Notes under the pieces: model-generated | Told to the model about the DNA's origin: nothing | Seen by the model: only the letters and a program-made list of their open reading frames with translations | Database searches by the model: none | Shown here: positions 41,732 through 50,232 of the stretch, in pieces | How positions within the stretch are numbered: the stretch's first letter is position 1 | Layout: every line of letters begins with the position of its first letter | Position numbers and translations under genes: made by a program | DNA from: Leptospirales bacterium | GTDB taxonomy: Bacteria > Spirochaetota > Leptospiria > Leptospirales > Leptonemataceae | Length of the DNA stretch: 64,000 bases | Assembly: GCA_019694655.1 (NCBI GenBank) | Contig: JAIBBN010000005.1 | Span: forward strand, 1 to 64,000 | Reading direction: 5' to 3'

Positions 41732-42958
41732 ATGAGCACGACTCGCAAAGGCAGCGGCTGGGAACTCTTGCAATCATGGTGGATCTTGCTGACGCTGGTT
41801 CCGACGCTGAATGGCCCGGCTTTCCTGATTGCCGGCCTGCTGGTGCGACGGGCGAAGCTCCTGATTGCCGGCGCGCTCTACCTCGGGCTGACGGTCGCCT
41901 TTGTTGCATACCTTCCAGGCACGGAAGAGGGCGCGGCCCCGGCGGCGCCCTGGGTCGACTATCTGATCGGCGCGTGGTTTCTCGCCTGGCCAGTCTCCTT
42001 CATACATGCCTTACTTTCGCGCAAAGAATACCTGATACTGGCGGAAGCGCGCAGCGAAGCGTCCAGTCGTGAAACCGATCGCTTGCGCACGCGCGTGACC
42101 GCCTCCGCCGGGCTCTCGGCCAATCGCATCGACGAGCAGTTGGTTGATTTCAACGATAACGATGTTACCGTGCGCTTGCTGCGCACGCTCTTTGGCGTAC
42201 TGCCCTTTGCGCCCGATTTTCGCACTTACTTCAATGTCGAAGGCGCTGTACGCCGGCTCAATCCGGCGGCGGACGCCAGCGTCGTCCAGCGCGCTACAGT
42301 CATCGCCGCCGAAGAGCCCTACGCGCAGGTGGTCAAGACCGGGCGCGCTCTCGATGCCATTGATAGCGGTCTGGGCGTCTTCACCGGCATCAAGAACGTC
42401 TATGATCGAATCAAAGAGAAAAATCAGCGCACCTTCGAGGCGGATCCGCAGCAAGCGGCCGATGCCGCCATCAAGGCGCTATCAATTGGCTATATGATTA
42501 CTCGGCTCTTTCCGGGCGGGCCCGTGGATAAGGTTAAGGCCTTCCTAGATCTTCCAGCCGGCCAGGAGCTTGCGCTGTACTTTGCCAGCGTGGAGCTGGC
42601 GCTGCCCTTTACTGATAACCTCATGGAGGAGGGCGCTCAGTTGATCGGACGCATCATCGAACAGCATCGTCCGGCCATGGAGCAACGCTTCTCATCCTTT
42701 ACCAACGCCAGCGCAGCGCAGGAAGCGCAAAGCGTGTTGGGCGAGCTGACGGCGCGCGTCGGTCAGGCTCTGTCTCAGGTGAAGCTCTACGTTGATCCCC
42801 TGGCTCAGAAGCTGCAAGCATACATGCCTTCGATCATGAACGCAGCGGACTCGGTGAGCGGCGGGATTGCCACGGCGGTCGATCTGCTTCCGGCCTACCG
42901 TTTGCTGTGCGCTCGCCTGGCGGCGGAAGCGGCGGCCAGGAAAGCGCTCCAGGCCTGA
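41732..42958 (+). CDS. Membrane-anchored protein of unrecognised family, paralogue B
   Basis: 408 residues. Residues 1-100 contain about three hydrophobic segments (WWILLTLVPTLNGPAFLIAGLLV, LLIAGALYLGLTVAFVAYL, YLIGAWFLAWPVSFIHALL), then a soluble part homologous to paralogue A from about residue 135 to the end. Thus the two share a domain of some 260 residues, with a membrane anchor only in B. Shared landmarks: FNxxDxTV, TFEAD, QAADAA, YMIxRLFPG, LPAG, LPFxDNL. Start ATG 41732 with GGGAG upstream. The two genes are divergent with 199 bases between them and could be controlled together. Function unknown. Confidence 0.75.
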   Translation: MSTTRKGSGWELLQSWWILLTLVPTLNGPAFLIAGLLVRRAKLLIAGALYLGLTVAFVAYLPGTEEGAAPAAPWVDYLIGAWFLAWPVSFIHALLSRKEYLILAEARSEASSRETDRLRTRVTASAGLSANRIDEQLVDFNDNDVTVRLLRTLFGVLPFAPDFRTYFNVEGAVRRLNPAADASVVQRATVIAAEEPYAQVVKTGRALDAIDSGLGVFTGIKNVYDRIKEKNQRTFEADPQQAADAAIKALSIGYMITRLFPGGPVDKVKAFLDLPAGQELALYFASVELALPFTDNLMEEGAQLIGRIIEQHRPAMEQRFSSFTNASAAQEAQSVLGELTARVGQALSQVKLYVDPLAQKLQAYMPSIMNAADSVSGGIATAVDLLPAYRLLCARLAAEAAARKALQA

Positions 42959-42992
42959 GGCCTTATATGTGGTACAAAGCGGCGGCGCCGAT

Positions 42993-43718
42993 TCAGCGCC
43001 GTGCGCCAGCGTTGTCTTCTGCTTCCTGTTCCAGCGAATCGTCGTCGCTATCCAGGTCATCGAAGTACTGATCGAGCGGGTCTGATGCATCGAACCCTTG
43101 CTCTGCGTCCGCTGTTTCGTCAGCTTCGTTTCCTGGATCATCAGCCGGAGGACTGAGCAGTCTCTGCATTGCGGCTACGATTGCGCCCAGGCTGGCGCCG
43201 GCCAGATGCGACTCCCAGGAAATGCCATCATTGCGCGGAAAGATTCCCCAGAGCATTCCTCCATAAAAAATTCCCAGCAGAAGCCCAATGGCAAGCGCCG
43301 CCCGATCGCGGTAGAGCAAGCCGGCCACACAGAGTTGTGCGGCAAGGCCATAGACAAGGCCGCTTGCGCCCAGGTGGATCTCCGGTCGCGCCAGGCCCCA
43401 GACCAGCAGTCCGCCAGCGAACCAAAATGTTGTAAGACCGAGCAGCGCGAGACGACCAAAGAGGTAGATCGTCGCCGCGAACAGAAAAAAAAGCGGAACG
43501 AGATTGGAGATCAGATGGAGCGTGGAGGCGTGCACGAGCGGAGCTGTAATCAATCCCGGCCAGGGCGGCCAACGCCCGGCCTGAATTCCAAACTCTTGCG
43601 CTTGCCGGCCCGAAAGCGCCAGCAACGCCTGCGCCGCAGCCAGCAACAGAACAAGCAGGCTCGCTGCGCCAAGGGCACCCCGGCCGCTACATCTTGGTCT
43701 GGCTTCGCGCAATCGCAC
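42993..43718 (-). CDS. Rhomboid family intramembrane serine protease
   Basis: 241 residues with about six membrane helices. The catalytic Ser119 lies in LGASGLVYG (GxSG), the catalytic His171 in WESHLAGASLG, and HASTLHLISNLVPLFF holds the conserved His/Asn (H68, N72) that shape the oxyanion hole. Active-site residues are complete, so it should cleave membrane helices. A C-terminal tail of about 50 residues is strongly acidic (Asp/Glu), which is unusual and may be cytoplasmic or periplasmic. Start is GTG 43718. It converges on paralogue B with 34 bases between them. Confidence 0.85.
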   Translation of the reverse strand: MRLREARPRCSGRGALGAASLLVLLLAAAQALLALSGRQAQEFGIQAGRWPPWPGLITAPLVHASTLHLISNLVPLFFLFAATIYLFGRLALLGLTTFWFAGGLLVWGLARPEIHLGASGLVYGLAAQLCVAGLLYRDRAALAIGLLLGIFYGGMLWGIFPRNDGISWESHLAGASLGAIVAAMQRLLSPPADDPGNEADETADAEQGFDASDPLDQYFDDLDSDDDSLEQEAEDNAGARR

Positions 43719-43772
43719 GCTTATCTGATACCGATTCGCCGGCCGCGCGTCTACGTATAAATAGAAGGAATC

Positions 43773-44990
43773 ATGAATCCACCAACGATCCCGCCTCGAC
43801 GTCGCACGGAGCGAGTCGCGCCCTACTTCGCCGGCCTATTTTTGGTGCTGCTCTCCGCCTCCGGCGGCGCCCTGGCCTTCTACAACTACGAGATATCGAT
43901 GCAGAATGCCCGCCGATCGACGGGCGACATGCTGGCGGCCATTGCCCGTTCGGCGGCGGGCGCGCTGGATGGCGATCAACTGTCGCGCCTCTACGGCATC
44001 GACAGCGAAGGTCAGCCTGATGTGCGGCGCTTTGCTGGCGCCGAGCAGCGCGATGACTTTCAATTCTTGCGCCGGCAGCTACAGACGGCGATTGACGCTC
44101 AGCGCTTTCTGGGCTTCAGCTCCAACAATCTCTATGTGTTTGTCAAGGATCCCGAGCAGCCCGGGCAATTGCGCTGGGCGCTTATGGCCCATGCCCGTCC
44201 GTTTGTCGGCGAACGCTATGCAGCGCGACTTGAAATGGACGAGGTCCTTGCCGGGAAAGCGAGCTCGGCCTTCACCAGCATCTACCTCTCTTCTGCCTCC
44301 GGTCGCGAATGGATTTCAGCCTATGCACCCATTCGCGATAGCCGCGGCGCTATTGTTGGCCTTTTGGAAGCGGCCCTCGATGTGGCCAGCGTGCAACGCG
44401 CCGCGCGCGCACAGGCCGATCGAACCCTTGGCTTTGCCATCGGGGTGATTGCGATTGTGTTCACGGCGATGTTCGCTCTTTTGCATTACCTGCTGCGTGC
44501 GCGTCAGGCGCGCAATCAGGTCGAACGCATCAATCGCGAGATGCGAGTTGCCAATCTCAATTTGAATTTTGCCAATCAAGACCTCAAAGCCGAACGGGAA
44601 CGGCTGGCGCACCCGCCAGGTGAAAAGGCGATGCTGGCGGCCTTTCAGGCCGAGAAGAGCGAGTACCGGCTGGCCGCGGCGCCCCATCTTATTGAGGAGT
44701 GGCTGCGGCGGACGACGGCCAATCTGCCGGCGCGTTTGCATGCCAAGGAAATCGATACATTGCGCGCCGCACTGCGCGCCCTGCTGCAACATTTCGCCGA
44801 AGAGCGGGAGGGCGAGCTATTGAGATTGAGTTCGCTTCTGGGGCGACATAGCTTTTCGGTGCGCATCGCAGGCGTAACTGCCGAGGATGGGCTGCTGCAG
44901 CAGACCGGCGTAAGCGCCGTTTTTGATCGGATCGAGCGTCGTCAATCGCCAGCGGCAATCGAACTTCATCGACAACTTGTCGGCGACTGA
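43773..44990 (+). CDS. Two-helix sensor-like membrane protein without output domain
   Basis: 405 residues. A first membrane helix (about 18-38) is followed by an extracytoplasmic Cache-like region of some 170 residues (FLGFSSNNLYVFVKDPEQPGQLRWALMAHARP ... SREWISAYAPIRDSRGAIVGLLEAALDV), a second helix (about 218-240), a coiled coil (VERINREMRVANLNLNFANQDLKAERERL) and a helical C-terminal region. The layout is that of a signalling receptor, but no kinase, cyclase or chemotaxis motif follows. AGAAGG precedes ATG 43773. The helical C-terminal piece may bind a separate partner. It is divergent from the rhomboid gene. Confidence 0.6.
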   Translation: MNPPTIPPRRRTERVAPYFAGLFLVLLSASGGALAFYNYEISMQNARRSTGDMLAAIARSAAGALDGDQLSRLYGIDSEGQPDVRRFAGAEQRDDFQFLRRQLQTAIDAQRFLGFSSNNLYVFVKDPEQPGQLRWALMAHARPFVGERYAARLEMDEVLAGKASSAFTSIYLSSASGREWISAYAPIRDSRGAIVGLLEAALDVASVQRAARAQADRTLGFAIGVIAIVFTAMFALLHYLLRARQARNQVERINREMRVANLNLNFANQDLKAERERLAHPPGEKAMLAAFQAEKSEYRLAAAPHLIEEWLRRTTANLPARLHAKEIDTLRAALRALLQHFAEEREGELLRLSSLLGRHSFSVRIAGVTAEDGLLQQTGVSAVFDRIERRQSPAAIELHRQLVGD

Positions 44991-45012
44991 GCGCAGCGGC
45001 CAGTTCGCGGAT

Positions 45013-46281
45013 TCAGAAGCGAATAGGCAATGAAAGCAAACTGAGCGCTTCCAGAGGTACGCCGCGAACCCACAGACTCATGTGCAGGTGAGCCCCGGTG
45101 ACGTTGCCAGTGGCGCCGGCCGCTCCAAGCAGCTGACCGGCTTGAACGTACTGGCCCTCGCTTACATTGAAGCGATTCATATGCATGTAACCGGTAAAAA
45201 TTTTGTTGCCGTGGTCAATGACGATGAAGTTGCCCTCGCCGCGCATTCGTTCAGCGCAGACGACGCGACCATTGGCCATGGCAAAAATCGGATCGCCGAT
45301 TCGGCCGCGTAAATCAAGGCCGCGATGTCGATAGGATCCCGTTGAATCCTGGATGCGTCGACGATTGCGGTAGAAAAAACGGTAGATGCGTCGCAAGGTA
45401 AAGAATTGCGAAGTAATTTTATGCGAATCGCGCGGATGAGCAGTGCGATTGGTCAGCATGTTGGCGCTGTTCAAGGCAAATACGCGCGCCTTCTTCTCTC
45501 CCTCGCGCCGCGCCTGTTCGGCGCGCTGCGCGACAATAGCCGGATCAGCCGTTCTTCTGCTTTCCGGAGGTCCGACGTTTACGCGCCAGGCGGTCGCCGG
45601 AAATGCCGTGCGACGGACCGCAACATTGTATCCATACTGATGAATGGCAGGCTGCGCGCCAAAGCGCAGTTCGAGGCGCTGTCTACCTGCGCCGCTATCC
45701 GGCGCCAGGGCAAAGACCGCGGCGTAACCGAAGCGCGTCGCCGTCAGCGGCACAAGCTCTCCGCCGAACTTTGCTTCGATGATGGAATGAGCGGGGAGGG
45801 CCGGGCGACCGGAGGGCGGAAGAATCTCCAGATATGCGGCATTACCCTGCGCGAAGCTGCGCGCATAGAGGCGAGCCTCGAAATCGGCATTGCGGAAGAT
45901 CAATTTGGCCGGCGCCGGCGCATTGTAGTTGAGCGGCAGCAGCGTTTGCGTTTCGGGTCCCATCGGTCGCCAGCGCTGTCCTACTGGTTCTGGGCGATGG
46001 GCAGGCTGCGCTCGGCTGCGGCGCACGCCGACCTTCAGCGTGCGACCAGCCTGCAACGTTTGACCGGGGCGCAGTCCATTCATCTGTCGCAAGCGCTGCA
46101 GGGGCACGCGGAATTTCTGGGAAATGCCGCTCAGCGTGTCGCCGTTGCGTACGCGGTAGTAGTCGGGACGACCCTCGGCATGCGCCGCCGGTCCGAGGAG
46201 AATTGCCGGGAGCAACAGCAGCGTCAAAGTCAGCCGCCGCCCAGAGAACAGCCAGGGTCGTTGAGCGTTGCCGACGATCAT
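45013..46281 (-). CDS. LysM and M23 peptidase protein
   Basis: 422 residues from ATG 46281 (a TTG at 46311 would add ten). A signal peptide ends near GPAAHAEG. A LysM domain covers YYRVRNGDTLSGISQKFRVPLQRLRQMNGLRPGQTLQAGRTLKV, a peptidoglycan-binding unit. The C-terminal M23 domain has HRGLDLR (first His and Asp) and GAHLHMSLW (HxH), all zinc ligands present. It should be an active peptidoglycan endopeptidase or an activator of one, located in the periplasm. The middle section is beta-rich and unrecognised. It converges on the sensor-like gene with 22 bases between them. Confidence 0.9.
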   Translation of the reverse strand: MIVGNAQRPWLFSGRRLTLTLLLLPAILLGPAAHAEGRPDYYRVRNGDTLSGISQKFRVPLQRLRQMNGLRPGQTLQAGRTLKVGVRRSRAQPAHRPEPVGQRWRPMGPETQTLLPLNYNAPAPAKLIFRNADFEARLYARSFAQGNAAYLEILPPSGRPALPAHSIIEAKFGGELVPLTATRFGYAAVFALAPDSGAGRQRLELRFGAQPAIHQYGYNVAVRRTAFPATAWRVNVGPPESRRTADPAIVAQRAEQARREGEKKARVFALNSANMLTNRTAHPRDSHKITSQFFTLRRIYRFFYRNRRRIQDSTGSYRHRGLDLRGRIGDPIFAMANGRVVCAERMRGEGNFIVIDHGNKIFTGYMHMNRFNVSEGQYVQAGQLLGAAGATGNVTGAHLHMSLWVRGVPLEALSLLSLPIRF

Positions 46282-46494
46282 TGCTTTAGTTTTCGACAAA
46301 ATGCGCCTCAAAATGCCGGTTTTTTTGGGCTCCTGAGCGTGTCACAGCAGGCGCCTTTTGCGGCAACAACAATCGGCGCGGCGGCTCTACAGATCGAGCG
46401 GAAGCGCCTCAGTTTTCCGGCATTTTCTCGGAAATACCTTGTCAATTCCATCGGAAGACCGAGTATGCGGTCCCGTTTGCGAGAGGAGGAAAGT

Positions 46495-47184
46495 ATGCAA
46501 CGATGGATGCGCCTTAGCAATATATTTCTGCTCACGACGCTTTTGGCCGCGGGAATCTCCTGCGCCAGCGCCGGGGGCGTCGCTTCCGGCGTCTCGGGCC
46601 AGGTGCGGCTGCTGACTGTAACCAATCAAACTGGCGGTACGCTCAAACTGCTCTTTATTTCGCCTTCGGACAGCCAGTACTGGGGTCCCGATGTACTGGG
46701 CGCTACACGGACCCTGGCCCAGGGCGCCAGCGCCGGTTTCTATCTGCACTACGCTGCAGCCTGCGGACGCTTTGATATTATGGGCGTGCACACCGATAAC
46801 AGCACCTTCCGTATTCAGGGCTTTGAAGTCTGTGATGACCGTCAGAACCAATCCGTCGCCCTGCAGAGCTCCCATTCGGCGGACCCCCTGGGCGGCATGC
46901 GCCTGGCCAAGTTGCGTTTTCGCAATATTGCCAGTCAGACAATGCGACTTGTTTTCGTCTCGCCGCATGATTCGCGTTCGTGGGGCGTCGACTTTCTGGG
47001 ACAGACAACCACCCTGGCCCGCGGCCAGACTCTGGAACTTGTTATCCCTACCTCCCAGGAGGCTGTTCGCTACAATGTGATGGCAGCCGGCGAAGACGAT
47101 CGTCAGTACACCTTCAATATTGATATTGATCGGAGCAGCGAGACATTCACTTTTCCGATCGAGGATTCCGATTTGCGCCAGTAG
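46495..47184 (+). CDS. Exported lipoprotein with two internal repeats
   Basis: 229 residues. The leader ends in LLAAGISCASAGG, a possible lipobox. The mature protein contains two related units of about 95 residues: LTVTNQTGGTLKLLFISPSDSQYWGPDVLG with TLAQGASA, and LRFRNIASQTMRLVFVSPHDSRSWGVDFLG with TLARGQTL. Each ends with a strand (IMGVHTDNSTFRI, VMAAGEDDRQYTFNI). The repeat is beta-sandwich-like. The GAGAGGAGGA binding site before ATG 46495 is strong, suggesting high expression. Its last 38 bases overlap the convergent vsr gene. No family recognised. Confidence 0.7.
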   Translation: MQRWMRLSNIFLLTTLLAAGISCASAGGVASGVSGQVRLLTVTNQTGGTLKLLFISPSDSQYWGPDVLGATRTLAQGASAGFYLHYAAACGRFDIMGVHTDNSTFRIQGFEVCDDRQNQSVALQSSHSADPLGGMRLAKLRFRNIASQTMRLVFVSPHDSRSWGVDFLGQTTTLARGQTLELVIPTSQEAVRYNVMAAGEDDRQYTFNIDIDRSSETFTFPIEDSDLRQ

Positions 47185-47602
47185 GCGCTGCACAGCGTCG
47201 CAAAATCGATTGCAGTCGACGCTGCAGGGAGGGGACGTCGCGCGTCTGGCATTCCCAGATGACCGCCGTCCTCCAGCCAAGCCGATTCAACTGCCGTCGT
47301 CGGCTGCGGTCGCGACGCAGGTTGCCGTCCAGTTTGCGATCCCAGTAGCTGCGATTGCTGGTCGGCCGGCGGGCGTGCTTGCAACCGTCATGGCCGTGCC
47401 AGAAGCAGCCGTGCACAAAGATCGCCAGTCGTCTTCTGCGCAGCACCAGATCGGGAATTCCCGGCAATTGGGCGTCGTGCTGTGCAAAGCGATGGCCCAT
47501 CTGGTGCAAAGCGGCGACGACGCGACGTTCCGGCGCCGTATCTCTGGATGCAACGCTGCGCATCACTGCGCTACGTTGTAGTTTGTCAAAGACATCGCTC
47601 AT
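47147..47602 (-). CDS. vsr: Very short patch repair endonuclease Vsr
   Basis: 151 residues. Nicks DNA next to T:G mismatches that arise by deamination of 5-methylcytosine. Active-site D51 lies in PGIPDLVL and H71 in FVHGCFWHGHDGC; with C66 and C74 this is the Vsr metal- and zinc-binding region, and positions agree with E. coli Vsr numbering. The N-terminus MRSVASRDTAPERRV is standard. It overlaps the preceding methyltransferase by four bases, so it probably repairs the mismatches created by that enzyme. Its end overlaps a convergent lipoprotein gene. Confidence 0.95.
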   Translation of the reverse strand: MSDVFDKLQRSAVMRSVASRDTAPERRVVAALHQMGHRFAQHDAQLPGIPDLVLRRRRLAIFVHGCFWHGHDGCKHARRPTSNRSYWDRKLDGNLRRDRSRRRQLNRLGWRTAVIWECQTRDVPSLQRRLQSILRRCAAPTGANRNPRSEK

Positions 47603-48777
47603 GGCGCGACGGCAGGGCGCGGCCGCAGGCGTTTGCAGAGTGGCGTGAGCAAGTGCTGATCGAGAAAGGCGGCGGCCGGCACGGCGAGGCCATCGCCCGT
47701 AAGGCGGTAGGCCTCGTTGGCCCGCTGCGGAAGGATGTAAGTGTCAGGCAGGCCCATCAAACGCGCAGTTTCTCGCGGCGTGAAGAGCCTGCTGCGCGGA
47801 CGTCCTTTGTGGTATTGCAGCAGGATCTGACGCGACGATCCGCCCGCCGGAGTGCGCAGACAGCCGGCCATACCGTCAAAACGACATTCGGCGCGCACCA
47901 CCGACCGCCCGTCTTTGTCTCGCCGCGTGCGACGAAAGAGCGCGCCGCAGAAGTCGCCTGCCTTGCGCGCCTGCTCCAGCCGGGCGCGCTGTGTGGCGCT
48001 CATCTGGGAAAGCAAATGCGCGGTGCTGGCCGCTGAATCCCACTCGACGTCTTGCTCGTCCAGAATTGCCTCGAGCTGCGGTCTGCCTGCGGTCGGCTCA
48101 GGCAAATGGAATGGAATCCAGCGCTCCTGCAAATGCGGCGTTAGACGCTGCCGCAGCCTTTGCAAGGCCGGCGCATCCCACCGAACTTTTTCGGCCTCTC
48201 GGCCATTCCCTTCTGCAAGCAGGGCGGCGCGCTCAATGCGCTGCGCATCCACGCCGAGTACGATCAATCGAGGCCGCGATTGCGGCAGAAAGTGGGCCGC
48301 ATCCAGAGCAAGGGCGCCAATCCAGTAGTCCTCGGCAGCCAGCAGGTCCAGCAATGCCAGCAGATCAGCGCCTTCGCGCCGGCTGGCCAGACCGATAACA
48401 TTTTCAATTGCAATCAATCCTGGGGCGCGCTGTCCGCGACGCAATTCCTTGATCAGACGCCAGAAGTGAAAAAACACGCCGCTGCGTTCGCCGGCCAGGC
48501 CGCGACCGCGTCCGGCCAGCGAAAGATCCTGACAGGGGAAGCTGCTCCAGGCCAGCTCAACATCGTGCGGCAGTTGCTCCAGGCGAAGGGAGGCGACGTC
48601 GCCCTCAATCAGCCTGTGCCGGGGAAAATTTGCGCGATAGCTCTGTGACTTGGAAGCCGAAATTTCATTGGCCAGCAGCACCTGCCAGTTGCGTTGCAGC
48701 GCGCAAGCCGCCATGCCGCCGCCGGCAAAAAACTCCAGCATGCCTCTGCGCCCCGCCATGGCGAGGACAGCGCGCAT
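47599..48777 (-). CDS. DNA (cytosine-5) methyltransferase paired with Vsr
   Basis: 392 residues. Motif I MLEFFAGGGMAACAL, motif IV SSFPCQDLSLAG with the catalytic Cys, motif VI IAIENVIGL, motif VIII QSRPRLIVLG, motif IX RLFTPRETARLMGLPDTYILP and motif X RLTGDGLAVPAAAF. The target-recognition region differs greatly from the Dcm-type enzyme at 4274, so the target is different and cannot be predicted. No restriction gene is adjacent; the operon is methyltransferase then vsr. It may start at 48777, 48759 or 48741; motif I begins by 48741. Confidence 0.9.
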   Translation of the reverse strand: MRAVLAMAGRRGMLEFFAGGGMAACALQRNWQVLLANEISASKSQSYRANFPRHRLIEGDVASLRLEQLPHDVELAWSSFPCQDLSLAGRGRGLAGERSGVFFHFWRLIKELRRGQRAPGLIAIENVIGLASRREGADLLALLDLLAAEDYWIGALALDAAHFLPQSRPRLIVLGVDAQRIERAALLAEGNGREAEKVRWDAPALQRLRQRLTPHLQERWIPFHLPEPTAGRPQLEAILDEQDVEWDSAASTAHLLSQMSATQRARLEQARKAGDFCGALFRRTRRDKDGRSVVRAECRFDGMAGCLRTPAGGSSRQILLQYHKGRPRSRLFTPRETARLMGLPDTYILPQRANEAYRLTGDGLAVPAAAFLDQHLLTPLCKRLRPRPAVAP

Positions 48778-48846
48778 GCTTGTTCAGCGCCGGTCAATGA
48801 CTTCACGCCGGTCTTGACGCCCCTGCCGGGCGCGTGGAGCTGTCGT

Positions 48847-49371
48847 ATGGATTCGCCTGAACAACGCACGGCCCCGCTCTGGCAGGCGACCAGCTCGCTG
48901 CTTGGCTTTCGGCATGCGCTCAATCTGTATGCGCCTTACCTGGGCGCTGGCGTCAGCGTCGCCGACTATGATCCGCATTTCCGATGGGTTGAAGTCGAGC
49001 TGCGCGATACGTTCTTCAATCGAAATTACGTTGGCTCGCACTTTGGCGGTTCGCTCTACGCGATGTGCGATCCTTTCTATATGTTCCTGCTGATCAATCG
49101 GCTGGGCAAGGATTACATCGTCTGGGACCAGGCGGCGCGCATCGATTTCCTGCGCCCGGGTTACGGAACGGTGCGCGCTCGTTTCGAAATTTCCGATGGC
49201 GAAATCGAAGCAATTCGCGGCGCCGTGGCGCGCGATCGAAAAACGCAGCGCGAATACGAGGCTCTGGTGCTGGACGCAGAAGAGCGTCCGGTGGCGCGGG
49301 TATGGAAGCAACTCTATGTGCGCCGCACTCCTCCGCCTCGCAAGAAAAAGGGCGACGCCGCCGCTCTGTGA
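48847..49371 (+). CDS. DUF4442-like hotdog-fold thioesterase
   Basis: 174 residues. The centre, RNYVGSHFGGSLYAMCDPFYMFLLINRLGKDYIVWDQAARIDFLRPGYGTVRARFEIS, matches DUF4442/hotdog thioesterases such as YiiD's C-terminal half; the 'GSHFGGSLYAMCDP' segment replaces the usual hotdog helix. Likely acts on acyl-thioesters, with substrate unknown. The C-terminus is Lys/Arg-rich. ATG 48847 is chosen; it is divergent from the methyltransferase gene. It converges on the Hsp20 genes. Confidence 0.75.
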   Translation: MDSPEQRTAPLWQATSSLLGFRHALNLYAPYLGAGVSVADYDPHFRWVEVELRDTFFNRNYVGSHFGGSLYAMCDPFYMFLLINRLGKDYIVWDQAARIDFLRPGYGTVRARFEISDGEIEAIRGAVARDRKTQREYEALVLDAEERPVARVWKQLYVRRTPPPRKKKGDAAAL

Positions 49372-49411
49372 ACGACGGCGTCGCCGGGTTGCAATGCTCG
49401 GGTCCGTCCTA

Positions 49412-49801
49412 TCAGGCGCCAAGCACCTCGATCTTGCGAACGTTCGGCTGGCGCTTGGGCAAGGTCAGACGCAGCACGCCGGCATTGAGTTTGGCCGAGA
49501 TATGCTCGCCATCGATCTCGCTGGAAACCGAAAAGGCCCGATAGTAATCGACCAGGCGATACTCGGCATAGCTGGCGGCGTCCTTGTCGGCGGTTGCCAG
49601 TTGCAGCGCCTTGCCGCGAATGGTCAGGGTGCTGCGCTCCAGGGTCACTTCCAGATCCTGCTCGGCGACGCCGGGCATGTCGGCGACAAGGGTAATTGCT
49701 TCGGCGGCATCGTAGACGTCCACCGCTGGAGCGACTTCCGGGCGATGCGCCTCGCGTTCTACCGTGCTGTTATCTCGACTTACATTGATTTCCTGGTTCA
49801 T
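49412..49801 (-). CDS. Hsp20/alpha-crystallin small heat-shock protein, second of pair
   Basis: 129 residues. The alpha-crystallin domain spans VDVYDAAEAITLVADMPGVAEQDLEVTLERSTLTIRG to the conserved end YRAFSVSSEIDGEHISAKLNAGVLRLTLPK, where the A.x.n.GVL.l.lPK motif is standard. It ends 'KIEVLGA' without a long C-terminal extension. A perfect AAGGAGG lies before ATG 49801. It follows another Hsp20 gene by 29 bases on the same strand, as in many organisms with paired small chaperones that co-assemble. Confidence 0.93.
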   Translation of the reverse strand: MNQEINVSRDNSTVEREAHRPEVAPAVDVYDAAEAITLVADMPGVAEQDLEVTLERSTLTIRGKALQLATADKDAASYAEYRLVDYYRAFSVSSEIDGEHISAKLNAGVLRLTLPKRQPNVRKIEVLGA

Positions 49802-49830
49802 GGTATTCCTCCTTGGCTTCGTCGTTGCAT

Positions 49831-50229
49831 TCAAGCGCTGATGGCAATGCGACGCGGCTTATCGGCCTCCAGACGCGGAACTTCAATGCGCAACTCGCCG
49901 CGTTCCAGGCGCGCCGTGGCGTGTTCGCTATCGGCGCGAAAAGGCAGCTGCACGGTGCGCGAAAATTTTCCACGCGAGCGTTCGCGGCGCAGGGTCGTAG
50001 AACCTTCCGGAGCATCGTCGCGTCGTTCGGCGCTCAGACGCAGGCGATCGTCCTTGATGCTGATCTCGATGTCTTCCAGCTGTACGCCGGGCAAGAGCGC
50101 GGTCAGCGTGGCGCGATCGCCTTTGACGTGCAGATTCACTGGCGGATACTGCTCGTTGACGCGTCCCTGCGGAAATAGTTCCGCCCAGAAGGGCGCGCTG
50201 AATGTGAATGGGCTTCTGTATCGTAGCAT
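49831..50229 (-). CDS. Hsp20/alpha-crystallin small heat-shock protein, first of pair
   Basis: 132 residues. The domain runs PPVNLHVKGDRATLTALLPGVQLEDIEISIKDDRLRLSAERR to REERSRG-like and FSRTVQLPFRADSEHATARLERGELRIEVPRLEA, with the family end motif A.LERGELRI.VP. It starts with a short aromatic N-terminus (MLRYRSPFTFSAPFWAELFPQG) typical of the bacterial class. The initiation region can fold as a hairpin that hides the ribosome binding site. Function is ATP-independent holding of unfolded proteins. Confidence 0.93.
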   Translation of the reverse strand: MLRYRSPFTFSAPFWAELFPQGRVNEQYPPVNLHVKGDRATLTALLPGVQLEDIEISIKDDRLRLSAERRDDAPEGSTTLRRERSRGKFSRTVQLPFRADSEHATARLERGELRIEVPRLEADKPRRIAISA

Positions 50230-50232
50230 TTG

